From the NCBI GenBank assembly GCA_001797845.1, contig MGQN01000027.1:7352-20960 (forward strand): a stretch of 13,609 nucleotides of DNA. Direction: 5' to 3'. This document shows positions 6,913-13,052 of the stretch, one piece after another. The DNA is from Deltaproteobacteria bacterium RBG_16_44_11 (GTDB lineage: Bacteria > Desulfobacterota > Syntrophia > Syntrophales > Smithellaceae). Below the pieces are notes generated by a model. The model saw only the letters and a program-made list of their open reading frames with translations, searched no databases and was not told the origin of the DNA. Positions within the stretch are counted from its first letter, which is position 1. Each line of letters begins with the position of its first letter. The position numbers and the translations under genes were made by a program.

Positions 6913-7779
6913 ATGAACCAAAACAGGGATGCAAAAAAGGGGGTTCTTTACGTTGTGGCCACTCCCATCGGCAATCTTGAGGATATTTCCCTGCGGGCAA
7001 TACGAACATTGAAAGAAGTCGGCCTTATCGCCGCCGAGGACACGCGCCATACCAGAAAATTGCTCAGCGCCTATAAAATAGCGACGCCGCTTATTAGCTT
7101 GCACGGACACAATGAAAAAGAGAAAAGTTTTCTTATTATTTCCAAAATATGTTCGGGTATAAATGTGGCGTATGTTTCGGACGCGGGTACTCCTTGTGTG
7201 TCCGATCCCGGGCATTACCTGATCTCTTTTGCGCAAGCTGAAAATATTCGTGTTATTCCCATTCCGGGCACCTCCGCGGTTATTACCGCTTTAAGCGCTT
7301 CAGGATTTTCCGCGGATACTTTTGTTTTCTGCGGTTTTCTGCCCGCGCGTGAAACTAAACGACGAAAGTATTTGGAAGAGCTAATTCATGAGCAAAGGAC
7401 AATTGTTTTTTATGAATCGCCAATGAGGTTATTAGCCTCACTTCAGGATGTATACGATGTTTTAGGGGACAGAGAAATAGTTATCGCCAGGGAACTAACT
7501 AAAATATTTGAAGAAATTAAAAGAAGTAAAGTATCCGAATTAATCGAAACGCTGGGAAAAAGAAAAGTTAAAGGTGAAATTACCTTAATAGTGCAGGCCC
7601 GGCAAAAACCTCTGATAAATATTTCTGATGAAGAAATACGAAAAAGACTGCTGACTTTGACCAAAAATAAAAAATTATCGGTACGCGACGCTGTAACTGC
7701 AGTTGTAAGCAATACCGGTTTATCCAAAAAAAGAGTTTATGACCTTGCCGTTGGATTTCTTTCTGCAGAAAGAGGGTAG
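6913..7779 (+). CDS. rsmI: 16S rRNA (cytidine1402-2'-O)-methyltransferase RsmI
   Basis: RsmI 2'-O-methylates C1402 in the 30S decoding centre using SAM; it belongs to the tetrapyrrole methylase fold. Motifs: YVVATPIGNLEDISLRA, AAEDTRHTRKLL, SLHGHNE, VSDAGTPCVSDPG, PIPGTSAVITALSASG, GFLPARETKRR and FYESPMRL. From ATG 6913 the length is 288 residues, the family norm, and a GAAGGT (6904-6909) is placed as a ribosome binding site. The same frame stays open to a GTG-type or TTG-type start near 6838 and an ATG at 6877, but the added residues have no family match. The gene is divergent from the UDP-xylose operon and ends before a strong terminator. Confidence 0.95.
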   Translation: MNQNRDAKKGVLYVVATPIGNLEDISLRAIRTLKEVGLIAAEDTRHTRKLLSAYKIATPLISLHGHNEKEKSFLIISKICSGINVAYVSDAGTPCVSDPGHYLISFAQAENIRVIPIPGTSAVITALSASGFSADTFVFCGFLPARETKRRKYLEELIHEQRTIVFYESPMRLLASLQDVYDVLGDREIVIARELTKIFEEIKRSKVSELIETLGKRKVKGEITLIVQARQKPLINISDEEIRKRLLTLTKNKKLSVRDAVTAVVSNTGLSKKRVYDLAVGFLSAERG

Positions 7780-7823
7780 GGGTATGTGAAAGCGTGTTGC
7801 ACACACTATTAGTCATTTTTTAA

Positions 7824-7860
7824 TAAAAAGTGCAGGAAATATTCCTGCACTTTTTTTGTT
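7824..7860. terminator. Bidirectional intrinsic terminator between rsmI and the nitronate monooxygenase gene
   Basis: A perfect 14-base-pair inverted repeat, AAAAAGTGCAGGAA (7824-7837) with TTCCTGCACTTTTT (7841-7854), has a three-base ATA loop. On the plus strand it runs into T-rich sequence (TTTTTTTGTTTT), serving rsmI. On the minus strand the same stem ends in TTTTTATT, so it can also stop transcription of the converging flavoprotein gene, whose stop codon is at 7874. Confidence 0.9.
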
Positions 7861-7873
7861 TTAATCAGAAGCG

Positions 7874-8923
7874 TTAAGCTTTAAGTGTATTTAGTTTGGT
7901 GAGCGTTGCTTCCGCCTCGAAAATTACGCGGTTGATGAGTTCTTTTGTTGTGGGTATATCCATAATGCCGCCGCAGCACTGGCCGGCAAAGAGGATGCCG
8001 CCTTCCACATCGCCTTCATTGAGGGCTTTCAGGTGCTTCATGTTTCCCACCGCCTGACGGGCAAGCACCATTAGCGGATGCCCCTCTTCAGCTCTCAGCA
8101 TTTCGATACTCACGCCCATAAATTTCAAAAAAGAGAGATTCATCAGGCGTTTGACCAAAAGAGCTCCCTGGACAGCCTCGATGAGCGGAAAACCACGTTT
8201 CATCATTGCCTGAGCTTCCTTAGTTTTCAGCACTCTGCCGTCCATGCCGTCGAATACATTGCCGTAGAGAGTGTCTTGTTCCGTCGCCTCGATGCAAAGA
8301 CGTTTAAAGTTTTCATGCACCATGCTTTCCTTAACGACCATAAAGCGACTGCCCATGGAAATGCCATCTGCTCCCAGAGCCAGTGCCGCCGCTAACCCTC
8401 GGCCATCATAAAATCCACCTGCCGCGATTAAAGGTACTTTCACCATACCGGCAACAAGGGGTATCAAAACCATGGAAGTAGCCGCCGCCCCGTGCGCCGC
8501 CGCTTCGTGCCCCGTTACCACCAGAGCGTCACAACCTAATTGCACGGCTTTTGCCGCATGTTTGGCAATAGCTATCGTTCCTACCACTTTGCCTCCATAA
8601 GCATGCACATCGTTGACAAACCAGGGCTTGCCCAATGAATAATTGATAACGGGCACCTTTTCTTCGATAGCCGCGGCGATATTTTCTTTTGCCCCTGGAC
8701 CGATCAAAATCTGGTTGATCCCAAAGGGCTTATTCGTCATATCTCGAACTTGCTTTATGTTTTCTTTAGTTTCTTTAGGGGTGCATCGCGCGATAGCCAG
8801 CATGCCTAATCCTCCGGCATTACATACAGCCGAGACAAGTTTCGGCTCTGTAATCCAGTTCATTCCGGCAAGCATAATCGGATGCTCAATTCCAAACATC
8901 TGGGTCATTCTTGTTTTAAACAT
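7874..8923 (-). CDS. Nitronate monooxygenase / 2-nitropropane dioxygenase-family FMN protein
   Basis: A 349-residue TIM-barrel flavoprotein of the nitronate monooxygenase family, which also includes FabK-type enoyl-ACP reductases. Family marks are H-P-I-M-L-A-G-M near the N-terminus, N-A-G-G-L-G-M-L-A, the active-site segment V-T-G-H-E-A-A-A-H-G with His144 in the usual histidine position, PLIAAGGFYDGRGLAAALALGADGISMGSRF (FMN phosphate site), and a late GQCCGGI segment. Most relatives have a Ser/Ala pair where this one has two cysteines (Cys316-Cys317). A strong ribosome binding site AAAGGAG is about seven bases before the ATG. The gene is monocistronic as far as visible, with its own promoter and a terminator. 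The true substrate is unknown: nitronate oxidation and an acyl-chain reductase role are both possible, and many anaerobes carry such paralogues. Confidence 0.85.
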   Translation of the reverse strand: MFKTRMTQMFGIEHPIMLAGMNWITEPKLVSAVCNAGGLGMLAIARCTPKETKENIKQVRDMTNKPFGINQILIGPGAKENIAAAIEEKVPVINYSLGKPWFVNDVHAYGGKVVGTIAIAKHAAKAVQLGCDALVVTGHEAAAHGAAATSMVLIPLVAGMVKVPLIAAGGFYDGRGLAAALALGADGISMGSRFMVVKESMVHENFKRLCIEATEQDTLYGNVFDGMDGRVLKTKEAQAMMKRGFPLIEAVQGALLVKRLMNLSFLKFMGVSIEMLRAEEGHPLMVLARQAVGNMKHLKALNEGDVEGGILFAGQCCGGIMDIPTTKELINRVIFEAEATLTKLNTLKA

Positions 8924-8980
8924 AATTTACTCCTTTATATTTCATCAAAATATTTTTGATTATAATCTTCTCGCCAAAAC

Positions 8981-9009
8981 ACCATAGAGGAACAGTTTTT
9001 GGATGTCAA
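8981..9009 (-). promoter_or_regulatory. Probable sigma70-type promoter of the nitronate monooxygenase-family gene
   Basis: On the minus strand TTGACA (plus-strand 9004-9009) is followed after exactly 17 bases by TATGGT (8981-8986). The -35 box is perfect and the -10 box matches 4 of 6. Transcription would start near 8974, giving a leader of about 50 bases before the ATG at 8923. The -35 lies 32 bases downstream (in the direction of transcription) of the palindromic element at 9041-9140. Confidence 0.55.
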
Positions 9010-9040
9010 AATAATTTTAATTATGAGCAATAATTGTTAA

Positions 9041-9140
9041 TCACGGGTATGAACCCCCAAAGCGGCTCTGTAAGAATCCCGGCACGCTGAGGGGTCTGAT
9101 ACCCCATAGCTTGTTGCGGAATCAGGGTTTATACCCGTGA
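9041..9140. repeat. 100-base imperfect palindromic element (possible REP/MITE-like repeat or structured RNA)
   Basis: The ends form a 16-base inverted repeat: TCACGGGTATGAACCC (9041-9056) against GGGTTTATACCCGTGA (9125-9140), with one G/T position in the middle. Inside is a second hairpin GGGGT-CTGAT-ACCCC (9091-9105), and AAGC (9060-9063) can pair with GCTT (9109-9112). The element is more GC-rich than its flanks, sits between the 5' end of the flavoprotein gene and the 3' end of the ATPase gene, and neither strand has a long T run after it, so it is a poor intrinsic terminator. From memory, pieces like GGGGTCTGATACCCC followed by an AGCTTGTTGCGG-type segment recur in intergenic repeats of Deltaproteobacteria, so I favour a dispersed repeat. 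No coding sequence or clear target-site duplication was found. The remaining sequence at 9141-9250 holds nothing I can assign. Confidence 0.6.
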
Positions 9141-9250
9141 CAAAAAGATAAATATAAACATTGTCAGCTGTCTATGAAAGGATATTAATGATACACTTAG
9201 CTAACAATTACTCCACCGGATGCTCGTTTCTCGTGCTGGTGATTTTTTCG

Positions 9251-10522
9251 TTATTTTTTCGTGCGCTTTTTCTCTATTTGTTCTTCTTTGGACTCGTCAT
9301 ACTGGGCGAGAAGATCTTTAAGATCCATGTCATGGTCTTCCAGGATTACATAACGTTGTTCATCGTCGTCACCGGTTAATTTTGAGGCGCCGTCGGTTTT
9401 ATAGGCGTCATCTATTGAGGACATGTAAATAACGTCCTGAACGGCGTTGGGATCAATAAGAGAGGATACATGATCTTGTTCTTTAGATGAATCAGCTCCC
9501 ATGCCGAAACTTTTATAAGGATGGACAAACGAGGAGCGATTATTGATAAATTCTTTTTCATATAACTTCATCGTAAACATGCCCTCGTTTCTGCTGGTCA
9601 GCATAATGGTTTCCAGTTGTGTCAGTTTATTCTCGCGAATGCTGCTCTGCACGGAAGGTGTTGATCTCAGAACGGACAAGATTGGAACACGAAACCCAAT
9701 TCTTTTAATAAAGGACAATTGTTGAACAATCAGCCAGGAAAGTGTTGAGGCAAACTGATAGCGGATAATATCCTGATTTTCATCGGTCGTGCAGTTGTTG
9801 ATGCGGTTTATGGCATTTTCAGCGTCTGTGGCGTGTAGAGTAGCAAAAACAAGATGGCCAGATTCGGCGGCGTTAAGGGTAAGACGAATAGTATCCGGTT
9901 CTCTTAATTCGCCTACGAAAATGACGTCGGGATCTTCTCTTAAGACATCCAGAAGCCCCTGATCGAAAGATGGCACATGAAAGCCCACTTCACGCTGTTC
10001 AATAAAAGATTTTTTTGGCTTGAAACGGTATTCGATAGGATCTTCGATTGTTATGATATGCGCTGGCCGGGTGCGATTTATCTCCTCAATTATCGCCGCG
10101 ATGGTGGTTGATTTCCCGGAGCCGGTGCTCCCACAAACCAAAATTAGCCCTGATTGAAGCTCCAGAATTTGGCTGAGCGAGGGATGCAGATTAAGTGCGG
10201 TAAGATCAGGAATCATCTCCGGAAGCAGACGGATGGCCAGGCTCAAGCCCCGTGTGGTATAGAAAGCATTAATGCGCACGCGCACATGATTGAAGGAAAG
10301 GGCAAAATCAACAGACCATCTTTTTCTGAGCGTTTGCAGTTGACGGTCACTGAGCATTTCCTTGACCATTGCGTCAATTTCCGTATGCGACCATTTGATA
10401 TTTTTATCGAAATGGATAGTTCCATCTCTGCGGAAGATTAAAGGAAACCCTCCGGTGATGTGGAGGTCGGAAAGTCTCTGCTTGATGGCGGCAAAGATCA
10501 AATCTGTAAAACGCTGGTTCAT
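9251..10522 (-). CDS. PilT/PilU-like type IV pilus ATPase (orphan, with acidic C-terminal tail)
   Basis: A hexameric-type secretion ATPase of the PilT/PilU branch; relatives power retraction of type IV pili at the inner membrane. Residues 1-100 are the PAS-like N-terminal domain (S-D-L-H-I near residue 18). Walker A is GSTGSGKST at 131-139, the Asp box is T-I-E-D-P-I-E-Y at about 158-165, Walker B with catalytic Glu is I-F-V-G-E-L-R at 201-207, and the His box is around H223-T232. The AIRNLIRE signature needed for PilT retraction is weak here (V-Q-S-S-I-R-E, 301-307). At 423 residues it exceeds PilT by roughly 60-80; residues from about 340 are a low-complexity, acidic tail ending in lysines. 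No pilus genes are nearby. It has its own near-consensus promoter; AGG is a weak ribosome binding site. PilU or a twitching-related regulator are alternatives. Confidence 0.88.
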   Translation of the reverse strand: MNQRFTDLIFAAIKQRLSDLHITGGFPLIFRRDGTIHFDKNIKWSHTEIDAMVKEMLSDRQLQTLRKRWSVDFALSFNHVRVRINAFYTTRGLSLAIRLLPEMIPDLTALNLHPSLSQILELQSGLILVCGSTGSGKSTTIAAIIEEINRTRPAHIITIEDPIEYRFKPKKSFIEQREVGFHVPSFDQGLLDVLREDPDVIFVGELREPDTIRLTLNAAESGHLVFATLHATDAENAINRINNCTTDENQDIIRYQFASTLSWLIVQQLSFIKRIGFRVPILSVLRSTPSVQSSIRENKLTQLETIMLTSRNEGMFTMKLYEKEFINNRSSFVHPYKSFGMGADSSKEQDHVSSLIDPNAVQDVIYMSSIDDAYKTDGASKLTGDDDEQRYVILEDHDMDLKDLLAQYDESKEEQIEKKRTKK

Positions 10523-10564
10523 ACATACTGCCTATCGGTTTTTGTTACCATTATTGGACGGCTA

Positions 10565-10593
10565 ACTATATGAAAATAGGGAAGATGTGTCAA
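10565..10593 (-). promoter_or_regulatory. Strong sigma70-type promoter of the PilT-like ATPase gene
   Basis: On the minus strand TTGACA (plus-strand 10588-10593) is separated by exactly 17 bases from TATAGT (10565-10570): a perfect -35 box and a 5-of-6 -10 box. Transcription would begin near 10558, about 36 bases before the ATG at 10522. It diverges from the promoter at 10700; the AT-rich 10594-10699 stretch between the two holds no gene I can see and could carry regulator sites. Confidence 0.7.
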
Positions 10594-10699
10594 GAAAATT
10601 AAACGATTAATTATGTTGTATATTTTTAATGAAGTTTTTTTATTTTGCTTGCGGAATATTATTTAAAAAGTTCGCCATCAAGTATTTTTTACTTTTTTC

Positions 10700-10729
10700 T
10701 TGACTTTTTCCGCATATTTGCACTATATG
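10700..10729 (+). promoter_or_regulatory. Probable promoter of the leader RNA and Liv-type transporter operon
   Basis: TTGACT (10700-10705) is followed after 18 bases by TATATG (10724-10729), or after 17 by CTATAT. The -35 box matches 5 of 6. The start would be near 10736, leaving about 215 untranslated bases before the ATG at 10952, unusually long for this window and holding the terminator described next. Confidence 0.5.
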
Positions 10730-10735
10730 CGCGAT

Positions 10736-10951
10736 ACATGAGGCCAAAACAAGTATGAATTCAAAACTGTGTTTTAAACAGGCGACTTTTTTTTATTTTT
10801 TTAGCTTTACCGGCTCAAAGGTCTGCCTGATAGAGTCATGACCGGTTATAAAGGGAAATGAACCGTGGGCAGATCGATATATCAGTCCACGGTTTTTTTT
10901 TGCCGTGAAGTGAGAGAAAAATAATTTAGGTGTTTTCAAGAGGAGGGGAAA
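10736..10951 (+). promoter_or_regulatory. Structured leader (candidate riboswitch or attenuator) or a small RNA
   Basis: The stretch between the predicted start and the substrate-binding protein gene is non-coding and folded. GGCTC (10812-10816) can pair with GAGTC (10833-10837), or ACCGG (10809-10813) with CCGGT (10842-10846). The loop of the first hairpin contains GTCTGCC (10821-10827), complementary with one G-U to GGCAGAT (10868-10874), and CTGATA (10827-10832), perfectly complementary to TATCAG (10880-10885). Both partners are in the left arm or loop of the downstream terminator, so folding of the upstream part could change terminator formation. I do not recognise a known riboswitch class: the GEMM, fluoride and guanidine consensus elements are not present. 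A free-standing small RNA of about 165 bases ending at the terminator is the alternative. Confidence 0.5.
10861..10901 (+). terminator. Intrinsic terminator inside the leader of the transporter operon
   Basis: AACCGTGG (10861-10868) pairs perfectly with CCACGGTT (10887-10894) around an 18-base loop, and the stem is followed by an unbroken run of nine T (10893-10901). The T run is only on the plus strand, so it stops rightward transcription. The nearest rightward gene upstream is rsmI, already closed by its own terminator 3 kb away, so this signal acts on a transcript that begins in the same intergenic region. It lies 50 bases before the ATG at 10952. Confidence 0.8.
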
Positions 10952-12160
10952 ATGAAAAAGAAGATTAGTATTTTAATTATTACATTGATGGTTACAGCTT
11001 TCTTGTTTAGCGGTCTCGTTTACGCGCAAACCAAGACAATCAAAGTAGGCGCGGCGATTAACCTGACCGGTCCGGCTTCTACCTGGGGCCAGTTTCATGA
11101 AAAAGGCCAACGGGATTATTTTCGTTATGTCAATGAAGTCAAAGGCGGAGTATTCGGCAACAAAATCGATATGATTACCGTAGACACGGCTTACAAAGTG
11201 CCGGAAGCCGTCGCGGCAGTACAAAAATTCGCCCTGCAGGATAAAGTGGATATGATTGCCACCTGGAGCGCGGGTGAAGGTCTGGCGGCTAAACCGATTG
11301 TGCAAAGATACAAAATACCGACGATTAATTATTCCACCAGCTGGGAAATTCTCGAAAAACCGGTTGATTTTATGTATCTTCCTTTCGGTAGTTATAAAAT
11401 GGATTGCCACGCGGTTTTGGAATACATTAAAGCTATTCATAAGAGAAAGGATGCGCCTAAAGTCGGCCTTTTAACCTACAATAACGCTTATGGCCGTTCG
11501 ATTCACGAACCAAGTAAGGAGTATGCCGCGCAATTAGGCATTAATATCGTCGCTATCGAGGAATTTCCAGCGAAGACAGTTGATCTGAATACCGAATTGC
11601 TTCGTCTGCAGAAAGCGGGAGCCGAATATATTTTTATACAGATGCTGCCTTCGGCTATCATTACCGCTTTTAAAAGTGCCGACCGCATTAATTACAATCC
11701 AGCCTTTTTGGGAACATGGACATCTACGGATCCGGATTTTTTCAAAATGGGCAAAGGACTTATCCGTAATCGTCTCGTCATTCAGTTTCCCGGAGCGTTG
11801 CCGACGGACAAATCCGCCGGGATGAAAATAATGAATGATTTGATGAAGCGTTATAAAACAGTAGAAAGTTTCGACGCTTCTTACTGGGAAGGTGTTGTCG
11901 TAGGAATGCTTATGGAAAGGGCGTTTATACGCGCTTATGAAAAAAGCAAGGAAATTAACCCGGAAACAATCAATGCCGCAATGGAATCATTTAATAACGA
12001 AGATTTCGGCGGACTGATGCCTAAAATCACATATACCGCAGATGATCACGGAGCGTCTTTTACGGCGCGCATGGTCAAGGTAAAGGAAAATGGAACATAC
12101 GTGCCGCTGACTAATTTTTATGTGCCAGGCAAGGATAAAATCAAACTGCTTAAAAAATAG
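10952..12160 (+). CDS. Liv-type (branched-chain amino acid family) ABC transporter substrate-binding protein
   Basis: A periplasmic type I binding protein (Peripla_BP_6 / LivJ-like) of 402 residues. Residues 1-25 form a clear signal peptide: three lysines, a hydrophobic core and V-Y-A before the predicted cut, giving a mature start at Gln26. The first strand I-K-V-G-A-A-I-N-L-T-G-P-A-S is the family signature, followed by V-A-A-V-Q-K-F and an alternating-domain pattern. There is no lipobox cysteine, so it is free in the periplasm. A strong ribosome binding site (AGGAGGGG, 10941-10948) precedes ATG 10952. It is 42 bases before the ATPase gene and shares an operon with an acyl-CoA synthetase. 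That context suggests the ligand may be a carboxylic acid, for example aromatic or fatty, rather than leucine, but this cannot be read from the sequence. Confidence 0.92.
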   Translation: MKKKISILIITLMVTAFLFSGLVYAQTKTIKVGAAINLTGPASTWGQFHEKGQRDYFRYVNEVKGGVFGNKIDMITVDTAYKVPEAVAAVQKFALQDKVDMIATWSAGEGLAAKPIVQRYKIPTINYSTSWEILEKPVDFMYLPFGSYKMDCHAVLEYIKAIHKRKDAPKVGLLTYNNAYGRSIHEPSKEYAAQLGINIVAIEEFPAKTVDLNTELLRLQKAGAEYIFIQMLPSAIITAFKSADRINYNPAFLGTWTSTDPDFFKMGKGLIRNRLVIQFPGALPTDKSAGMKIMNDLMKRYKTVESFDASYWEGVVVGMLMERAFIRAYEKSKEINPETINAAMESFNNEDFGGLMPKITYTADDHGASFTARMVKVKENGTYVPLTNFYVPGKDKIKLLKK

Positions 12161-12202
12161 TTAAGCGTAAATTTATTTTTCAAAAAGCTAAAAAAGGTAA
12201 TT

Positions 12203-13030
12203 ATGAAAGCTTTTCGCGGCCGGCCGTCGATCATGATCAACAGGCCGTTAGAATTTAAAAAAGCCGAGCTGGAAATTAAAAGCTTACAGCTTAGCTTTGG
12301 CGGCGTCACCGCTGTTAAAGATATTGATTTAAACGTTCATACGGGCGAGTTAATGGCCATTATTGGTCCTAATGGGGCGGGTAAAACCAGTTTGCTCAAC
12401 TGCATTACTGGATTTTACCACCCCCAAAAAGGCCAAATAATATTTAACGGGGAAGACATTACCGATTTACATACTCACCAACTTGTGGAAGTCGGTATTG
12501 GCAGAACATTTCAGAATATTGAGCTTTTTCCCGGGATGACCGTGCTGGCCAATATGACGCTGGCCCGTCATATTCATTGCCATTACAGCTTTGTTTCATC
12601 GTGGTTTTTTTCTTCCGCGGTAAAGAAAGAAGAAATACGGCACCGTCAAATTTTAGAAGAAATCATTGATTTTCTGGAAATGCAATCCATTCGAAAAAAA
12701 ACGGTTGGTTCGCTACCTTATGGCATGATGAAAAGAGTGGAGCTTGGACGCGCGCTGGCGCTGGAGCCCAGGCTTCTCATTCTGGATGAGCCTTTTGCCG
12801 GAATGAATCTGGAAGAAAAAGAAGACATGGTGCGCTTTCTTCTGGAATTGAATCAAAGGTGGGGACTGACGATGATTCTAGTCGAACATGACATGTCTAT
12901 CGTCATGAACATTTCCAAGCGTATTATGGTTTTAAATTTCGGTGAAAAAATAGGAGAAGGCTCTGCAGAAGAAATCAGCGGACATCCGGAAGTTATCAAA
13001 GCATATTTGGGTGACACCGCTATAATATAG
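12203..13030 (+). CDS. LivG-type ABC transporter ATP-binding protein
   Basis: One of the two cytoplasmic ATPases that drive a Liv-type importer. Walker A is GPNGAGKT at residues 55-62, the Q-loop Gln104 is in G-R-T-F-Q-N, Walker B is L-L-I-L-D-E-P at 191-197 and the switch His219 is in V-E-H-D-M. The ABC signature is L-P-Y-G-M-M-K-R-V-E (171-180), the LivG-style variant in place of LSGGQ. LivG-specific features are ITGFYHPQKGQIIFNGEDIT and a longer helical insert after A-R-H-I-H. The 275 residues include about 20 N-terminal residues before the usual family beginning (L-E-I-K-S-L-Q-L); ATG 12203 has AAAGG upstream, though the ATG at 12233 is possible. Permease genes (LivH, LivM) and LivF are not in the window and may follow the synthetase. 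Confidence 0.93.
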   Translation: MKAFRGRPSIMINRPLEFKKAELEIKSLQLSFGGVTAVKDIDLNVHTGELMAIIGPNGAGKTSLLNCITGFYHPQKGQIIFNGEDITDLHTHQLVEVGIGRTFQNIELFPGMTVLANMTLARHIHCHYSFVSSWFFSSAVKKEEIRHRQILEEIIDFLEMQSIRKKTVGSLPYGMMKRVELGRALALEPRLLILDEPFAGMNLEEKEDMVRFLLELNQRWGLTMILVEHDMSIVMNISKRIMVLNFGEKIGEGSAEEISGHPEVIKAYLGDTAII

Positions 13031-13052
13031 ATAAAGTAAAGGCATAAGCAAT

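Noticed and set aside
9031..9210. Nine-base inverted repeat TAATTGTTA / TAACAATTA flanking the palindromic element
   Set aside because: AT-rich, unequally spaced from the palindrome (1 base and 61 bases) and easily explained by chance; not good evidence for transposon ends.
9161..9379. Plus-strand open frame of 72 codons rich in Phe and Leu, at first sight a small membrane protein
   Set aside because: Most of it lies antisense to the 3' end of the PilT-like gene, whose Lys/Glu-rich codons read as Phe/Leu in reverse; there is no ribosome binding site.
10736..10860. Leader as a cyclic di-GMP (GEMM), fluoride or guanidine riboswitch
   Set aside because: Short words resemble parts of these (for example CTGAT and GGCGA), but their required conserved cores and closing helices are absent.
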